The notes: a model not told the origin generated them from the sequence alone. A stretch of DNA of 29,462 bases from CAYUVH01 sp964448135 (GCA_964448135.1 CAYUVH010000030.1:1-29462), one strand, 5' to 3'. Counted from the stretch's first letter, positions 15,545 through 23,955 are shown. A program made the numbers and translations.

Positions 15545-18500
15545 GTGGATGCCTTCCCTGCAAAATGTCCGCTCTGGGGGTCGTCGGGATCGAGGGACCG
15601 GGACTGGGTTTTGGAACTGGCGCGCAGGAGCGCGAAGACGGCGGGCAGGACGATCAGGGTCGCCAGCGTCGCCAGGATCAAACCGCCGATGACGGCGCGG
15701 CCGAGCGGCGCGGTCTGGCCGCCGCTTTCGCCGAATCCCAGGGCCATCGGCGTCATGCCGGCGATCATGGCGCAACTGGTCATCAGGATGGGACGCAGGC
15801 GGCTTTGGGCGCCGTCCACGGCGGCCTTGGCGGCGTCGCCGCTGGTGAGGCGGCTGCGTTCGGCAAAAGTGACGAGCAGGATGGCGTTGGCGACGGCGAC
15901 GCCGACGGCCATGATGGCGCCCATGGCGGATTGAATGTTGAGCGTGGTGCTGGTGAACAGGAGCATGAGGACGACGCCGGCGATGACGGCGGGAAGCGTG
16001 GAAACGACGGCGAGAGAGAGGCGCAGGGATTGGAAATTCGCGCCGAGGAGCAGGAACACGACGACGATGGCGACGATCAATCCGTTGCGGAAGCCGCCCA
16101 GCATTTCTTCCAACGGCACAACCTGGCCGCGCACGGCGACGTTGGTTTTTGGGGGCGGCATGCCGACTTCGGCCACGGCCCGCGCGATTTGCTTGGACAC
16201 GCTGCCAAGGTCCGCGCCCTGGATGTTGGCTGTGATGCTCACGACGCGGGCCATGTTGTAGCGCTCGTATTGACCGACGGCGGTGCCGGGAGTGATGGAG
16301 GCCACATTACGCAGGAGAACGGATTTTCCGGTGGAGCTGGAAAGCGGAAAGTTTTTCAGGTCCTCGACCGAAGTGGTTTTCGACTGCGGAATCTGGATTT
16401 GGAGGTTGTAGCTCACGCCGGATTTGGGATCGGCCCAGAAGTTGGCGACGGTGAAGCGGCTGGAGGTGGTGGCGGCCACGAGCGAACGGGTGACATCGCC
16501 CACCTTCACGCCGAGCAACCCGGCGCGCTCGCGGTCCACGTTCACGTCCACGGTGGGAAAGTCCAGGGACTGGACGAATTGCACGTCGCGGAGGGCGGGG
16601 ATTTGTTTCAGCTTGTCGTAGAGTTTGCGGGCGTGTTCCTCGTTCACCGCGAGGGTGGGACCGCTCACGGCGACTTCGATGGGCGTGCTCGCGCCGAAGC
16701 TCATCACGCGATTGACGATGTCGCTGGGTTCGAAGGAAACCCGCACGTCGGGCAGCTCGGCCGCAAAGACTTTGCGCAAACGCTCCTTGAACTCATTCAC
16801 CTGAATGCCGGAATCGCGCTTCAATTGGATGGCCAGCCAACCTTCTTCCGGGCCGCCATTCCACAGGTGAACGAGGTTGATGGGATAATTTGGCGCGTGC
16901 ACGCCGACGAGTCCCATCGTGAGGGCCACGTGATTGGAACCAGCCTCGCGCTTGATAAGGTCGAGAATTTTAAGCGCGGTAGCTTCCGTGTTTTCGACAC
17001 GCGTCCCCACCGGGGCGCGAAACCGGACCGCCAATTGACCGGTATCCGTGTTGGGAAACAAATCCACGCCCAATCGCGAGCCGCCCACCCAAATGACCAA
17101 GCCTGCCAGCACCAGGTACAACAGCACCAAGACCCATCGAAGACCGACACCAAGGCGGACCAAGCCGGCATAAGCGTTGCCGAAGCGTTCGAAAGTTCCG
17201 CCGTGCCTCGCGGGCTCTTTCGTGGGAGACGATTGGGTATTGGCCTCCCTGCCCTGCCCCAGAAACCAAACGGCCAAGACCGGCACCAACGTGCTCGAGA
17301 GCAGATACGACGCGACCATCGAGAATCCGACGGCCAGCGCCAGCGGCACGAAAAGGGAGCGCGCGGCGCCGGTCATGAAAAACGCCGGAATGAAAACCGC
17401 GAGCACGCAGAGCATGGCGAGAAAACGCGGGACGGCGGTTTCGAGCGTGGCATCGCGGGAGGCGCGGGCGATCGTCGCGCCGCGCGCGAGGTGGGCGTGG
17501 ATGTTCTCGATGGTCACCGTGGCCTCGTCCACAAGGATGCCGACGGCGAGGGCAAGGCCGCCCAGGGTCATGAGGTTCACGGTCTGGCCGGAAATCCAGA
17601 GCGCGAATACGGCGGCGAACAAGGAGATGGGAATGTTGAGCACCACCACCAACGCACTGCGCCAATCGCGCAGGAACAAGAGCACCATGATCCCGGTGAG
17701 CACTGCGCCCAGCGCGCCTTCCTTGACCAGGTTGCCGATGGCGCCCGTTACCACCGGCGATTGATCCATTTCAAAACTCACCTTCACATCGGGCGGAACG
17801 ACACTTTGAAATTTCGCTAGGTTGGCCTTGACGAGGTTGACGACGGAAAGCGTGGAGGCATCCGCGCGTTTGGTGACCGGGATGTAAACGGTGCGCCGGC
17901 CATTCACGAGCGCGTAGCTGGTGACGATGTCCGAACCGTCCTCCACCGTCGCCACATCGCGCAGGTAAACCGCGCCGCCCGAACCGTTGCGCAAAGGCAC
18001 GCCTTCGAGGTCCTTGATGTTCTTCACGATGGCGTTGACCGGCACGATGGGATACTTGTCGCCGAGGTTCATATTGCCCGACGGGCTGATGATGTTCGCC
18101 TGCGACATGGCCTGGACGATTTCATCGGGCGAAAGATTGAGCGCGCGCAGGCGGTCGGGCTTCACGTTGATGAGGATCGTCCGTGCGCTGCCGCCGAACG
18201 GCGGTGGCGCGGAAACGCCGGGCAGCGTCGCAAACATCGGCCGCACCAGGTTCAATGCCGCGTCCTGCATCTCGCCGACGGTGCGATTGGGATTGTCCGT
18301 CGAAAACACGAGGTAACCCACCGGCACGCTGCCGGCGTCGAAGCGGGTGACGAAAGGCGCCACGGTCCCCGGCGGCATAAAGGCCCGCGCACGATTCACG
18401 TAGCCGATCACCTCGGAGAGCGCCTGCGACATGTCCGTGCCGGGATGAAACTGCAGCTTCATCAACGACGCGCCCTGGATGGACTTGGATTCCACGTGCT

Positions 18501-18732
18501 CGATGCCCGTGATGTAAAGGAAGTGGTACTCGTAGAAATAAGTGAGGTAACCCTCCATCTGCGCGGGATCCATGCCGCCGTAGGGCTGCGCGACGTAAAT
18601 GGTCGGCACGCCGAGGTTCGGAAAAATGTCGCGAGGCGCGCGTTGCCAGGCGAGCACCGCCCCGAGCGTCACCGCCACGATGGCGACGATGATGGTCAGC
18701 GGACGCCGCAAAGCGAAACTGGTGAGGTTCAT
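15541..18732 (-). CDS. RND-family efflux pump inner-membrane protein
   Basis: A 1063-residue AcrB/CusA-like pump with the duplicated RND plan: N-terminal membrane helix 'LRRPLTIIVAIVAVTLGAVL', periplasmic porter loops, TM2-6 block, second periplasmic loop and TM8-12 block. The TM4 motif is 'GILVDEATVTIEN' with D402-E403 where AcrB has Asp-Asp. The TM10 segment reads 'VAVANAILLVTFAE', so the AcrB lysine K940 is replaced by A948; the later 'RLRPILMTS' (AcrB R971/T978 region) is kept. The proton relay is therefore non-canonical. The subfamily ('GILVDEATV') lies between the HAE drug pumps and heavy-metal pumps, and the substrate is unknown. ATG at 18732 overlaps the padR stop (ATGA), so the repressor and pump share one message. 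Confidence 0.93.
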   Translation of the reverse strand: MNLTSFALRRPLTIIVAIVAVTLGAVLAWQRAPRDIFPNLGVPTIYVAQPYGGMDPAQMEGYLTYFYEYHFLYITGIEHVESKSIQGASLMKLQFHPGTDMSQALSEVIGYVNRARAFMPPGTVAPFVTRFDAGSVPVGYLVFSTDNPNRTVGEMQDAALNLVRPMFATLPGVSAPPPFGGSARTILINVKPDRLRALNLSPDEIVQAMSQANIISPSGNMNLGDKYPIVPVNAIVKNIKDLEGVPLRNGSGGAVYLRDVATVEDGSDIVTSYALVNGRRTVYIPVTKRADASTLSVVNLVKANLAKFQSVVPPDVKVSFEMDQSPVVTGAIGNLVKEGALGAVLTGIMVLLFLRDWRSALVVVLNIPISLFAAVFALWISGQTVNLMTLGGLALAVGILVDEATVTIENIHAHLARGATIARASRDATLETAVPRFLAMLCVLAVFIPAFFMTGAARSLFVPLALAVGFSMVASYLLSSTLVPVLAVWFLGQGREANTQSSPTKEPARHGGTFERFGNAYAGLVRLGVGLRWVLVLLYLVLAGLVIWVGGSRLGVDLFPNTDTGQLAVRFRAPVGTRVENTEATALKILDLIKREAGSNHVALTMGLVGVHAPNYPINLVHLWNGGPEEGWLAIQLKRDSGIQVNEFKERLRKVFAAELPDVRVSFEPSDIVNRVMSFGASTPIEVAVSGPTLAVNEEHARKLYDKLKQIPALRDVQFVQSLDFPTVDVNVDRERAGLLGVKVGDVTRSLVAATTSSRFTVANFWADPKSGVSYNLQIQIPQSKTTSVEDLKNFPLSSSTGKSVLLRNVASITPGTAVGQYERYNMARVVSITANIQGADLGSVSKQIARAVAEVGMPPPKTNVAVRGQVVPLEEMLGGFRNGLIVAIVVVFLLLGANFQSLRLSLAVVSTLPAVIAGVVLMLLFTSTTLNIQSAMGAIMAVGVAVANAILLVTFAERSRLTSGDAAKAAVDGAQSRLRPILMTSCAMIAGMTPMALGFGESGGQTAPLGRAVIGGLILATLATLIVLPAVFALLRASSKTQSRSLDPDDPQSGHFAGKAST

Positions 18733-19073
18733 CGGTGCGACTCCTCCGCTTCGAGCACGACTTCCTCGTGCAACTCCCTGATCTGTTCGCGAACCAACTC
18801 CAGCACGCGCTTGCCGGCAGCCGTGAGCCGGTAGTCCCGGCGCGCGCGTATGCCACGTCCAGGCTCGCTGCGGCCCTTCAGCCAGCCCAACCGCTCCATC
18901 CGCCGCAAGAGCGGATACAGCGTGCCCGGGCTGATCTCATAACCATGCCGGCGGAGTTCCAACATAATCCACTGCCCATGAATCGGTTCCTCGCCGGCGT
19001 GATGCAAAATGTGCGCCTTCCAAAAACTCAGCAGAATCTCGCGATTCGCGGCCTGGATGTCGCTGGCAATCAT
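18729..19073 (-). CDS. PadR-family transcriptional repressor
   Basis: A 114-residue winged-helix regulator. The typical PadR core is present: 'LLSFWKAHILHHAGEEPIHGQWIMLELRRHGYEISPGTLYPLLRRMERLGWL', then the wing 'RRDYRLTAAGKRVLE' and a C-terminal dimerisation helix rich in Glu ('LHEEVVLEAEE'). PadR proteins usually repress adjacent efflux genes and are released by a ligand; here the gene leads the RND-MFP-TolC operon with a 4-nt overlap, which fits autoregulated control of the pump. A 26-bp palindrome (19074-19099) touching the start codon is the probable operator. The inducer cannot be predicted. Confidence 0.92.
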   Translation of the reverse strand: MIASDIQAANREILLSFWKAHILHHAGEEPIHGQWIMLELRRHGYEISPGTLYPLLRRMERLGWLKGRSEPGRGIRARRDYRLTAAGKRVLELVREQIRELHEEVVLEAEESHR

Positions 19074-19099
19074 TACGGTGGTCGATATCGGCTATCGTA
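19074..19099. promoter_or_regulatory. 26-bp imperfect palindrome, likely PadR operator
   Basis: The arms match at 20 of 26 positions: outer TACG...CGTA and a perfect central CGATATCG; the six mismatches are three symmetric pairs. It directly abuts the padR ATG (19073). A TACGAT hexamer inside it (minus strand) could be a -10, which would place the operator over the promoter and leave a very short leader. No Shine-Dalgarno sequence is visible. Confidence 0.6.
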
Positions 19100-19270
19100 A
19101 TAAAGAGCCGTGGAAGGTCAACTGGTGATTTGGGTATGAATGAAAGTGGGTGAGGACTCCCTTCGAGAGGAAGCTCGCCCTGACTCCGAAGCTCTCCCCC
19201 CGAGAGGCTTGGTAAAAGTGTGCAGATTTGACCATGAATCTTTTCACTAACCGCAAATTCCAATGCGTTT

Positions 19271-19308
19271 GAACGTGCTGCGGCTTATAAAGCCGCGCTC
19301 CGGGGACT
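19271..19308. repeat. REP-like hairpin element, third family member
   Basis: This copy keeps the flanks of the elements at 107-145 and 236-268 (G-A-A-C-G-T-GCTGCGG on the left, CCGCGCTCC-x-GGGAC on the right). Its hairpin GCGGCTT-ATA-AAGCCGC (19280-19296) has a changed upper stem that still pairs perfectly. It lies in the first 15 codons of the longest possible methyltransferase reading frame, which argues for a downstream start. Confidence 0.65.
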
Positions 19309-19358
19309 TATTGTATCGGTATTTTACAGCCGAGCGCAGCAGCTCTAGTCTAGGCTCT

Positions 19359-20162
19359 GTGCCAATCATTGAGCGCCTTTTCGCCATCGGCTTCCTCCGC
19401 AAGACGATCTGGCGGGCCTGGTATCCTTTCGTCACGCTCCGGCTGCGCGACCAGGAAATCGTTTTTCTGAATTACGCGTTCGAAGAGGATCCGCCGATGG
19501 CCATTCCGCTGGCGCCCGCGGACGAGCCAAACCGGGGATGCATCCAACTGTACCACCATGTCGCGTCGCCGGCCGTGCTCCAAGACAAAGCGGTGCTCGA
19601 GGTAAGCTGCGGGCACGGCGGCGGAGCCTCCTACCTCACCCGCACCTTCCGGCCACGGCGCTACACGGGCTTGGATTTGAATCCCGCCGGAATTGGCTTT
19701 TGCCGGAGACGCCACCAACTGGCCGGGCTCGACTTCGTGCGCGGCGACGCTGAAAGGCTGCCCTTTGCCGACGGGGCCTTCGACCTCGTGCTCAACGTCG
19801 AAGCGTCCCATTGTTATCCCTCTCTGCCGCGGTTCCTGGCGGAAGTCGCGCGCGTCCTGCGCCCCGGCGGACATTTCTTGTACGCGGACTTCCGGTTTGA
19901 GGATGAGTTGACCCTGTGGGAGCAGGAGCTGGCCGCGACGCCGTTGAAATGCCTCCAAACCCGGAGCATCAATGCCGAGGTGTTGCGGGGCATGGAACAG
20001 AATTCCGCGCGCTCGCTGGAACTCATCGAACGACGCCTGCCGGGGTTTCTGCATCGGCTGGCCCGGGATTTTGCTGGAGTCAAAGGCTCGCGCATCCATG
20101 CCGCCTTGCAAAGTGGCGGGATGTCCTATCGTTCCTACTGCTTCGTGAAGCCCGCCGCTTGA
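19359..20162 (+). CDS. SAM-dependent methyltransferase, phthiotriolone/phenolphthiotriol-type
   Basis: A 267-residue class I methyltransferase. Motif I is 'VLEVSCGHGGGAS' (79-91), followed by the acidic loop 'YTGLDLN' (D106), 'RGDAERLPF' (D130) and 'LNVEASHCYP'. The order and wording, including 'EIVFLNYAFEEDPPM', 'DEPNR' and 'INAEVLRGM', strongly recall the mycobacterial Rv2952-type O-methyltransferase that finishes phthiocerol lipids. Here it presumably methylates some other lipid or polyketide-like product, since no polyketide genes are near. GTG at 19359 is chosen: it gives the length of the family (about 270) whereas the ATG at 19263 would add 32 residues encoded partly by a REP-like repeat. 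The gene appears monocistronic. Confidence 0.82.
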   Translation: MPIIERLFAIGFLRKTIWRAWYPFVTLRLRDQEIVFLNYAFEEDPPMAIPLAPADEPNRGCIQLYHHVASPAVLQDKAVLEVSCGHGGGASYLTRTFRPRRYTGLDLNPAGIGFCRRRHQLAGLDFVRGDAERLPFADGAFDLVLNVEASHCYPSLPRFLAEVARVLRPGGHFLYADFRFEDELTLWEQELAATPLKCLQTRSINAEVLRGMEQNSARSLELIERRLPGFLHRLARDFAGVKGSRIHAALQSGGMSYRSYCFVKPAA

Positions 20163-20309
20163 AAAATACGGCGGCTGGCCGGCGGGTGGACGATGCAGCC
20201 GGGGCGAGGGGATTTGTCAGGAAGATGGGGGCAGAAAAATCCCGGAAAAACCCTTCAGCCGCCCGGATCCAGACTGCTTTCAGAGGGTCAAGCCCTGATT
20301 TTGTAATGG

Positions 20310-20391
20310 TGTAAACAGTGTAACACCGGACGTAACACGGAATGACCCTTATTCCACCCAATGTTTATGCGCCTTGTATACAGTGTAACAC
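20310..20391 (+). promoter_or_regulatory. Duplicated 17-bp operator-like sequence
   Basis: TGTAAACAGTGTAACAC (20310-20326) and TGTATACAGTGTAACAC (20375-20391) differ at one base and lie in the same orientation 65 bp apart. Each contains GTGT-A-ACAC dyad symmetry, and an extra half-site CGTAACACGG lies between them (20331-20340). This looks like a cooperative binding region for a regulator controlling the downstream secreted-protein gene. Confidence 0.45.
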
Positions 20392-20492
20392 GGATTTCGC
20401 ATATACCCCCCGCCACTCTCCGGATAAACTCATCTAAACTCACGGCGACGGATTTCCGGCCCACTTTTGATGCGCTTGCCCTGCCGGGTAGT

Positions 20493-20523
20493 TTGACTTT
20501 GGGGCAATTTTGGACGATATAAA
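20493..20523 (+). promoter_or_regulatory. Sigma70-like promoter of the Kelch/LamG gene
   Basis: TTGACT (20493-20498) and TATAAA (20518-20523) with 19-bp spacing, upstream of AGGAG at 20536-20540. Transcription would start near 20530, giving a leader of about 10 nt to the GTG at 20540 or 30 nt to the ATG at 20561. Confidence 0.5.
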
Positions 20524-20539
20524 AGCATAGCCAATAGGA

Positions 20540-23500
20540 GTGCAGGTCCATTGCAATCATATGCAGGAAATCTGTACGCCGTTGGACTGTTGCCAGGCGG
20601 GGCCTGGCAGAAAATGTAAATTGTTGTGGATGCTGTCCGCCATGTTGGTGGTGGCAGTGCCGTGCTTCGCGGGGACCTGGACCCCGCTGGCCCAACCCGC
20701 CCCGGGCCAGGTCAACCTGATGCTGCTTTTGCCGGACGGCACCGTCATGGCCGCCGACCAAACTTCCGCGAACGGGTGGTTTCGCCTGACGCCGGACGCC
20801 CAGGGCAGTTACGTCAACGGCACCTGGACGACGCTGGCTCCGATGCACGACACGCGGTTGTATTACTCCTCCGCCGTGCTCCAGGACGGACGAGTTTTTG
20901 TGGCCGGGGGCGAATACGGCACCGGCGCGAGCCGGGGCGAAGTTTACGATCCGCAAACCGACACGTGGACGGTGCTGCCGCCGTGCGGGCAAACCTTCGA
21001 AGACGCGATGGCCATGATGATCCCCAATGGGAATGTGCTCATCGCTCCCGTGGCCCCGAGCCTCGGCGGATTGACCGTCATATTCGACCCGCATGCGAAC
21101 GCATGGCAGGAAGGCCCGCGACTGGTTCGCGGCATGAATGACGACGAGGCAAGCTGGGTCAAGCTGCCCGATGAAAGCATTCTCACGATCGATCCGTTCA
21201 GCACACTCACCGAGCGCTATATTCCCTTGCTCAATCGCTGGATCAACGACACGCCCGTCCCCGTTCAACTCTGGAACAACATTCCCGAAATCGGCGCGGG
21301 CATGCTGCTGCCCAACGGGCGCGCTTTTTATCTCGGCGGAAGCGGACACACCGCCCTCTACACTCCGTCCGGCTCAACCAATGCCGGGGCGTGGACTGCG
21401 GGCCCGGATATTCCGCTCGGGCTTGGCCCCAGTGACGCTCCCGCGGCGATGATGGTGAACGGCAAGGTGCTCTGCGTGGCCGGCTCCATTTCCAATTATG
21501 ACGCGCCGACCTGGTTTTTCGAATACGACCCGGTCGCCAATTCGTTCACGCAGGTGAACGGGCCGACCGGGCCTACGGACAACATTCCGCCTTACGCCGC
21601 GTGCATGCTGGATCTGCCGGACGGCACGGTGCTTTACTCGGATTTCGACTCCCAAGTCTACGTCTATCAGCCTGGCGACTCGCCCCTGGCGGCTGGAAAA
21701 CCCGTCATCAACTCGGTGACGCAAAACGCCGACGGCACGTATCATCTGACCGGAACACAACTCAACGGCATCTCGACCGGCGCCGTTTACGGCGACGACC
21801 AGCAAATGGACAGCAACTACCCACTCGTCCGCCTCACCGCCGGGGGGAGCGTATATTATGCACGCTCCTTCAACTGGAGTTGCACCGGCGTGATGACCAG
21901 CAACAAAGTTGTTTCGACGGAATTCGTGCTGCCGGACAACCTGCCGGCGGAAACGTTTTCACTCGTAGCGGTCGCCAACGGCATCGCTTCCGATCCCGTC
22001 TCCTTCACACCGGGCGGCATGCGCGTTGTTCCATACGCGGGTTTCATGGCCTCCGGACCCGCGGACGGCCCATTCGATGTCACGAACCGGGATTTCACCA
22101 TCACCAATTCGGGTGGGGCGCCGTTCAATTGGGCGCTCACCAATATTCCGTCCTGGCTCGCGGTGTCCGCGGCCGGCGGGACGGTTTCAGCAGGCGGCGC
22201 CACCGTGGTGAGCATGGGTCTCGCCCCGGCCACCGGCTCACTGATGCCGGGCGTTTACTCGGCCTCGGTTCTTTTCTCCAATCTCACAGAGCACACCTCG
22301 CTGACGCGTCGCTTCATGCTCCGCATCGCGTATCCGGACGATTTCCAGCCGTATCGCAACACTGTGCTCGGCTTGAACCCCGTCGGTTACTGGCGCCTGA
22401 ACGAGACCAACCAACCGCCCGGCCAGAGCCAGGCCGCCAATTCGGGATCGCTTGGCAACAGCGCGGACGGACAAACTCCCTCGCCGATGTATTCACAAGG
22501 GGCGCTGCGCGGAGATTCGGACCCGGCGGCGCTCTTCGTGGGCGGCAACCCGATCACTGTCCCGTTCATCCCGCAGTTCGGCTTGCTCTCGCCATTCACG
22601 GTGGAAGCCTGGGTGAATCCCACCCTGGCGCTGACAGGCAGCGACGTGGCGTGCCCGTTGTCCTGCGGCCATTTCGATACCGACGCATCGGGTTGGGCCA
22701 TCTACCAGACGGCCGATGGCTGGAACTTCAAACTCTACAACCAGGATGGACTCAATGCCTCGCTCGATATCCTGGCCGGCGGTCCGCCGGAGCCGGGGGT
22801 CTGGTATCACCTGGTCGCCGTATGCAATGGACTGGTGGGGATTCTCTATGTTAACGGCATCGCCACCTCGATATCTTTTTCCAATTTCATCGCGGACACG
22901 GACGGCCCGCTGACGATCGGCGCGCGGAGCGACTACAACCTGCCCTTCAACGGCAGCATTGATGAAGTCGCCATCTACAACACCGTGCTCGCGCTGGGCC
23001 GGGTCTTCAGCCACTACCAGAACGGCACCAACGCCGCGCCACCCACGCCGTACAACCAGGTCGCAACGAGCGACTCACCGATGGCCTACTACCGTATGGA
23101 TTCGGTAAGTCCAGCGACCTCGAAAAACGAAGGCAGCGCGGGCTCGAGCGCGAACGGCTATTTCCAATCGGGCTCGGTGCCGGGAAATCCAGGCGCGTTG
23201 CAGAACGGTTTCATGCCGACGAATTTTTCCTGCGGGTTCAACGGAACGATGGGCTTCGTGGACATCGCCGGCGGCTCGATCAACGTGACCGGCCCCGTGA
23301 CGGTGATGGCGTGGGTGAAAGCGAACCCGGCCAACGGCTTCTTCCAGACGATTCTCAGCAAAGGTGATGCCTCTTATCGCCTCGACATGGACCAGAACGG
23401 ACACCCGGGATTTGCCGATGGCCAGCAGCCGAGCGGCGAGCTGTTTGCGTCCACCCGCATTGACGACGGCCAGTGGCATCAATTGGTGGGAGTCCTCAAC

Positions 23501-23944
23501 TCAACTCACTCGGAATTTCTTTACGTGGACGGCCAATTGGCCGTCTCGACCAACACGGCGACCGTGCCCATCGCCGGCAACAGTCTCGATCTCTGGATCG
23601 GCGGCGCGCCGGAATACAGCTACTACCGGAATTTCAGCGGGACGATCGATGAGGCGGCGGTCTTCGCCACGGCGCTATCGAGCAACCAGGTGAAGCAGCT
23701 TTACTCGGCGGCCTTCACGGTGCCGCCGATCATCGGCAACGTCTCCCAGTCAGGCGGAGCGATCAGCCTTTCCTGGAGCGCGATCTCGGGGCGGGTGTAT
23801 CAGGTCCAATACAAGACCGGTTTCAACCAGGTGAATTGGAGCAATGCGGCAGGCACGGTGACGGCGACCAACAGCACTGCCACGGCCACGGACGCCATAG
23901 CGGCGAACGGACAGCGAATCTACCGAGTTTCCCTACTCCCCTGA
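20540..23944 (+). CDS. Secreted Kelch / BACON-like / double-LamG protein
   Basis: A 1134-residue exported protein. The signal peptide hydrophobic core is at about 28-42, with cleavage after 'PCFA' (44). Residues about 45-380 form a Kelch-type beta-propeller ('LQDGRVFVAGGEYG', 'EVYDPQTDTWTVLP', 'LLPNGRAFYLGGS'). Residues about 385-490 are an Ig/IPT-like domain ('LTGTQLNGISTGAVYGDD', 'YPLVRLT', 'NGIASDPVSF'), an arrangement like galactose oxidase but without obvious copper-radical ligands. A BACON-like domain follows (about 505-600, 'SGGAPFNWALTNIPSWLAVS'), then two LamG/concanavalin-like domains (about 607-830 and 847-1053, each with 'GSIDEVAIY' or 'GTIDEAAVF') and a short C-terminal fibronectin-like module. 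Probably binds or processes extracellular carbohydrate. GTG at 20540 and ATG at 20561 are both possible starts. Confidence 0.82.
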   Translation: MQVHCNHMQEICTPLDCCQAGPGRKCKLLWMLSAMLVVAVPCFAGTWTPLAQPAPGQVNLMLLLPDGTVMAADQTSANGWFRLTPDAQGSYVNGTWTTLAPMHDTRLYYSSAVLQDGRVFVAGGEYGTGASRGEVYDPQTDTWTVLPPCGQTFEDAMAMMIPNGNVLIAPVAPSLGGLTVIFDPHANAWQEGPRLVRGMNDDEASWVKLPDESILTIDPFSTLTERYIPLLNRWINDTPVPVQLWNNIPEIGAGMLLPNGRAFYLGGSGHTALYTPSGSTNAGAWTAGPDIPLGLGPSDAPAAMMVNGKVLCVAGSISNYDAPTWFFEYDPVANSFTQVNGPTGPTDNIPPYAACMLDLPDGTVLYSDFDSQVYVYQPGDSPLAAGKPVINSVTQNADGTYHLTGTQLNGISTGAVYGDDQQMDSNYPLVRLTAGGSVYYARSFNWSCTGVMTSNKVVSTEFVLPDNLPAETFSLVAVANGIASDPVSFTPGGMRVVPYAGFMASGPADGPFDVTNRDFTITNSGGAPFNWALTNIPSWLAVSAAGGTVSAGGATVVSMGLAPATGSLMPGVYSASVLFSNLTEHTSLTRRFMLRIAYPDDFQPYRNTVLGLNPVGYWRLNETNQPPGQSQAANSGSLGNSADGQTPSPMYSQGALRGDSDPAALFVGGNPITVPFIPQFGLLSPFTVEAWVNPTLALTGSDVACPLSCGHFDTDASGWAIYQTADGWNFKLYNQDGLNASLDILAGGPPEPGVWYHLVAVCNGLVGILYVNGIATSISFSNFIADTDGPLTIGARSDYNLPFNGSIDEVAIYNTVLALGRVFSHYQNGTNAAPPTPYNQVATSDSPMAYYRMDSVSPATSKNEGSAGSSANGYFQSGSVPGNPGALQNGFMPTNFSCGFNGTMGFVDIAGGSINVTGPVTVMAWVKANPANGFFQTILSKGDASYRLDMDQNGHPGFADGQQPSGELFASTRIDDGQWHQLVGVLNSTHSEFLYVDGQLAVSTNTATVPIAGNSLDLWIGGAPEYSYYRNFSGTIDEAAVFATALSSNQVKQLYSAAFTVPPIIGNVSQSGGAISLSWSAISGRVYQVQYKTGFNQVNWSNAAGTVTATNSTATATDAIAANGQRIYRVSLLP

Positions 23945-23955
23945 CGAAAGCGTCA
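23942..23955. other. Short hairpin holding the stop codons of two convergent genes
   Basis: TGACG-AAAG-CGTCA is a perfect 5-bp stem. The plus-strand TGA (23942-23944) ends the Kelch/LamG gene, and the TGA read on the other strand (23953-23955) ends the ThuA gene. No T-run follows on either strand, so intrinsic termination is not supported. Confidence 0.35.

Larger units (their letters stand above)
20163..20539. other. Regulatory intergenic region before the Kelch/LamG gene
   Basis: A 377-bp stretch without a gene. It holds a 17-bp sequence duplicated 65 bp apart (20310-20326 and 20375-20391), TAACAC-type half-sites between them, a direct repeat TAAACTCA at 20425-20432 and 20435-20442 (10-bp period), and a promoter at 20493-20523. 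The first ~120 bp hold nothing I can name. Confidence 0.6.

Noticed and set aside
15565..17820. A 751-codon open frame opposite the RND gene
   Set aside because: It is the antisense of a clear RND protein; the translation is Gly/Asp/His-rich low-complexity sequence typical of shadows in GC-rich DNA.
19247..19435. Small minus-strand gene before the methyltransferase
   Set aside because: The frame is the reverse of the REP-like element and the methyltransferase start; no protein-like features.
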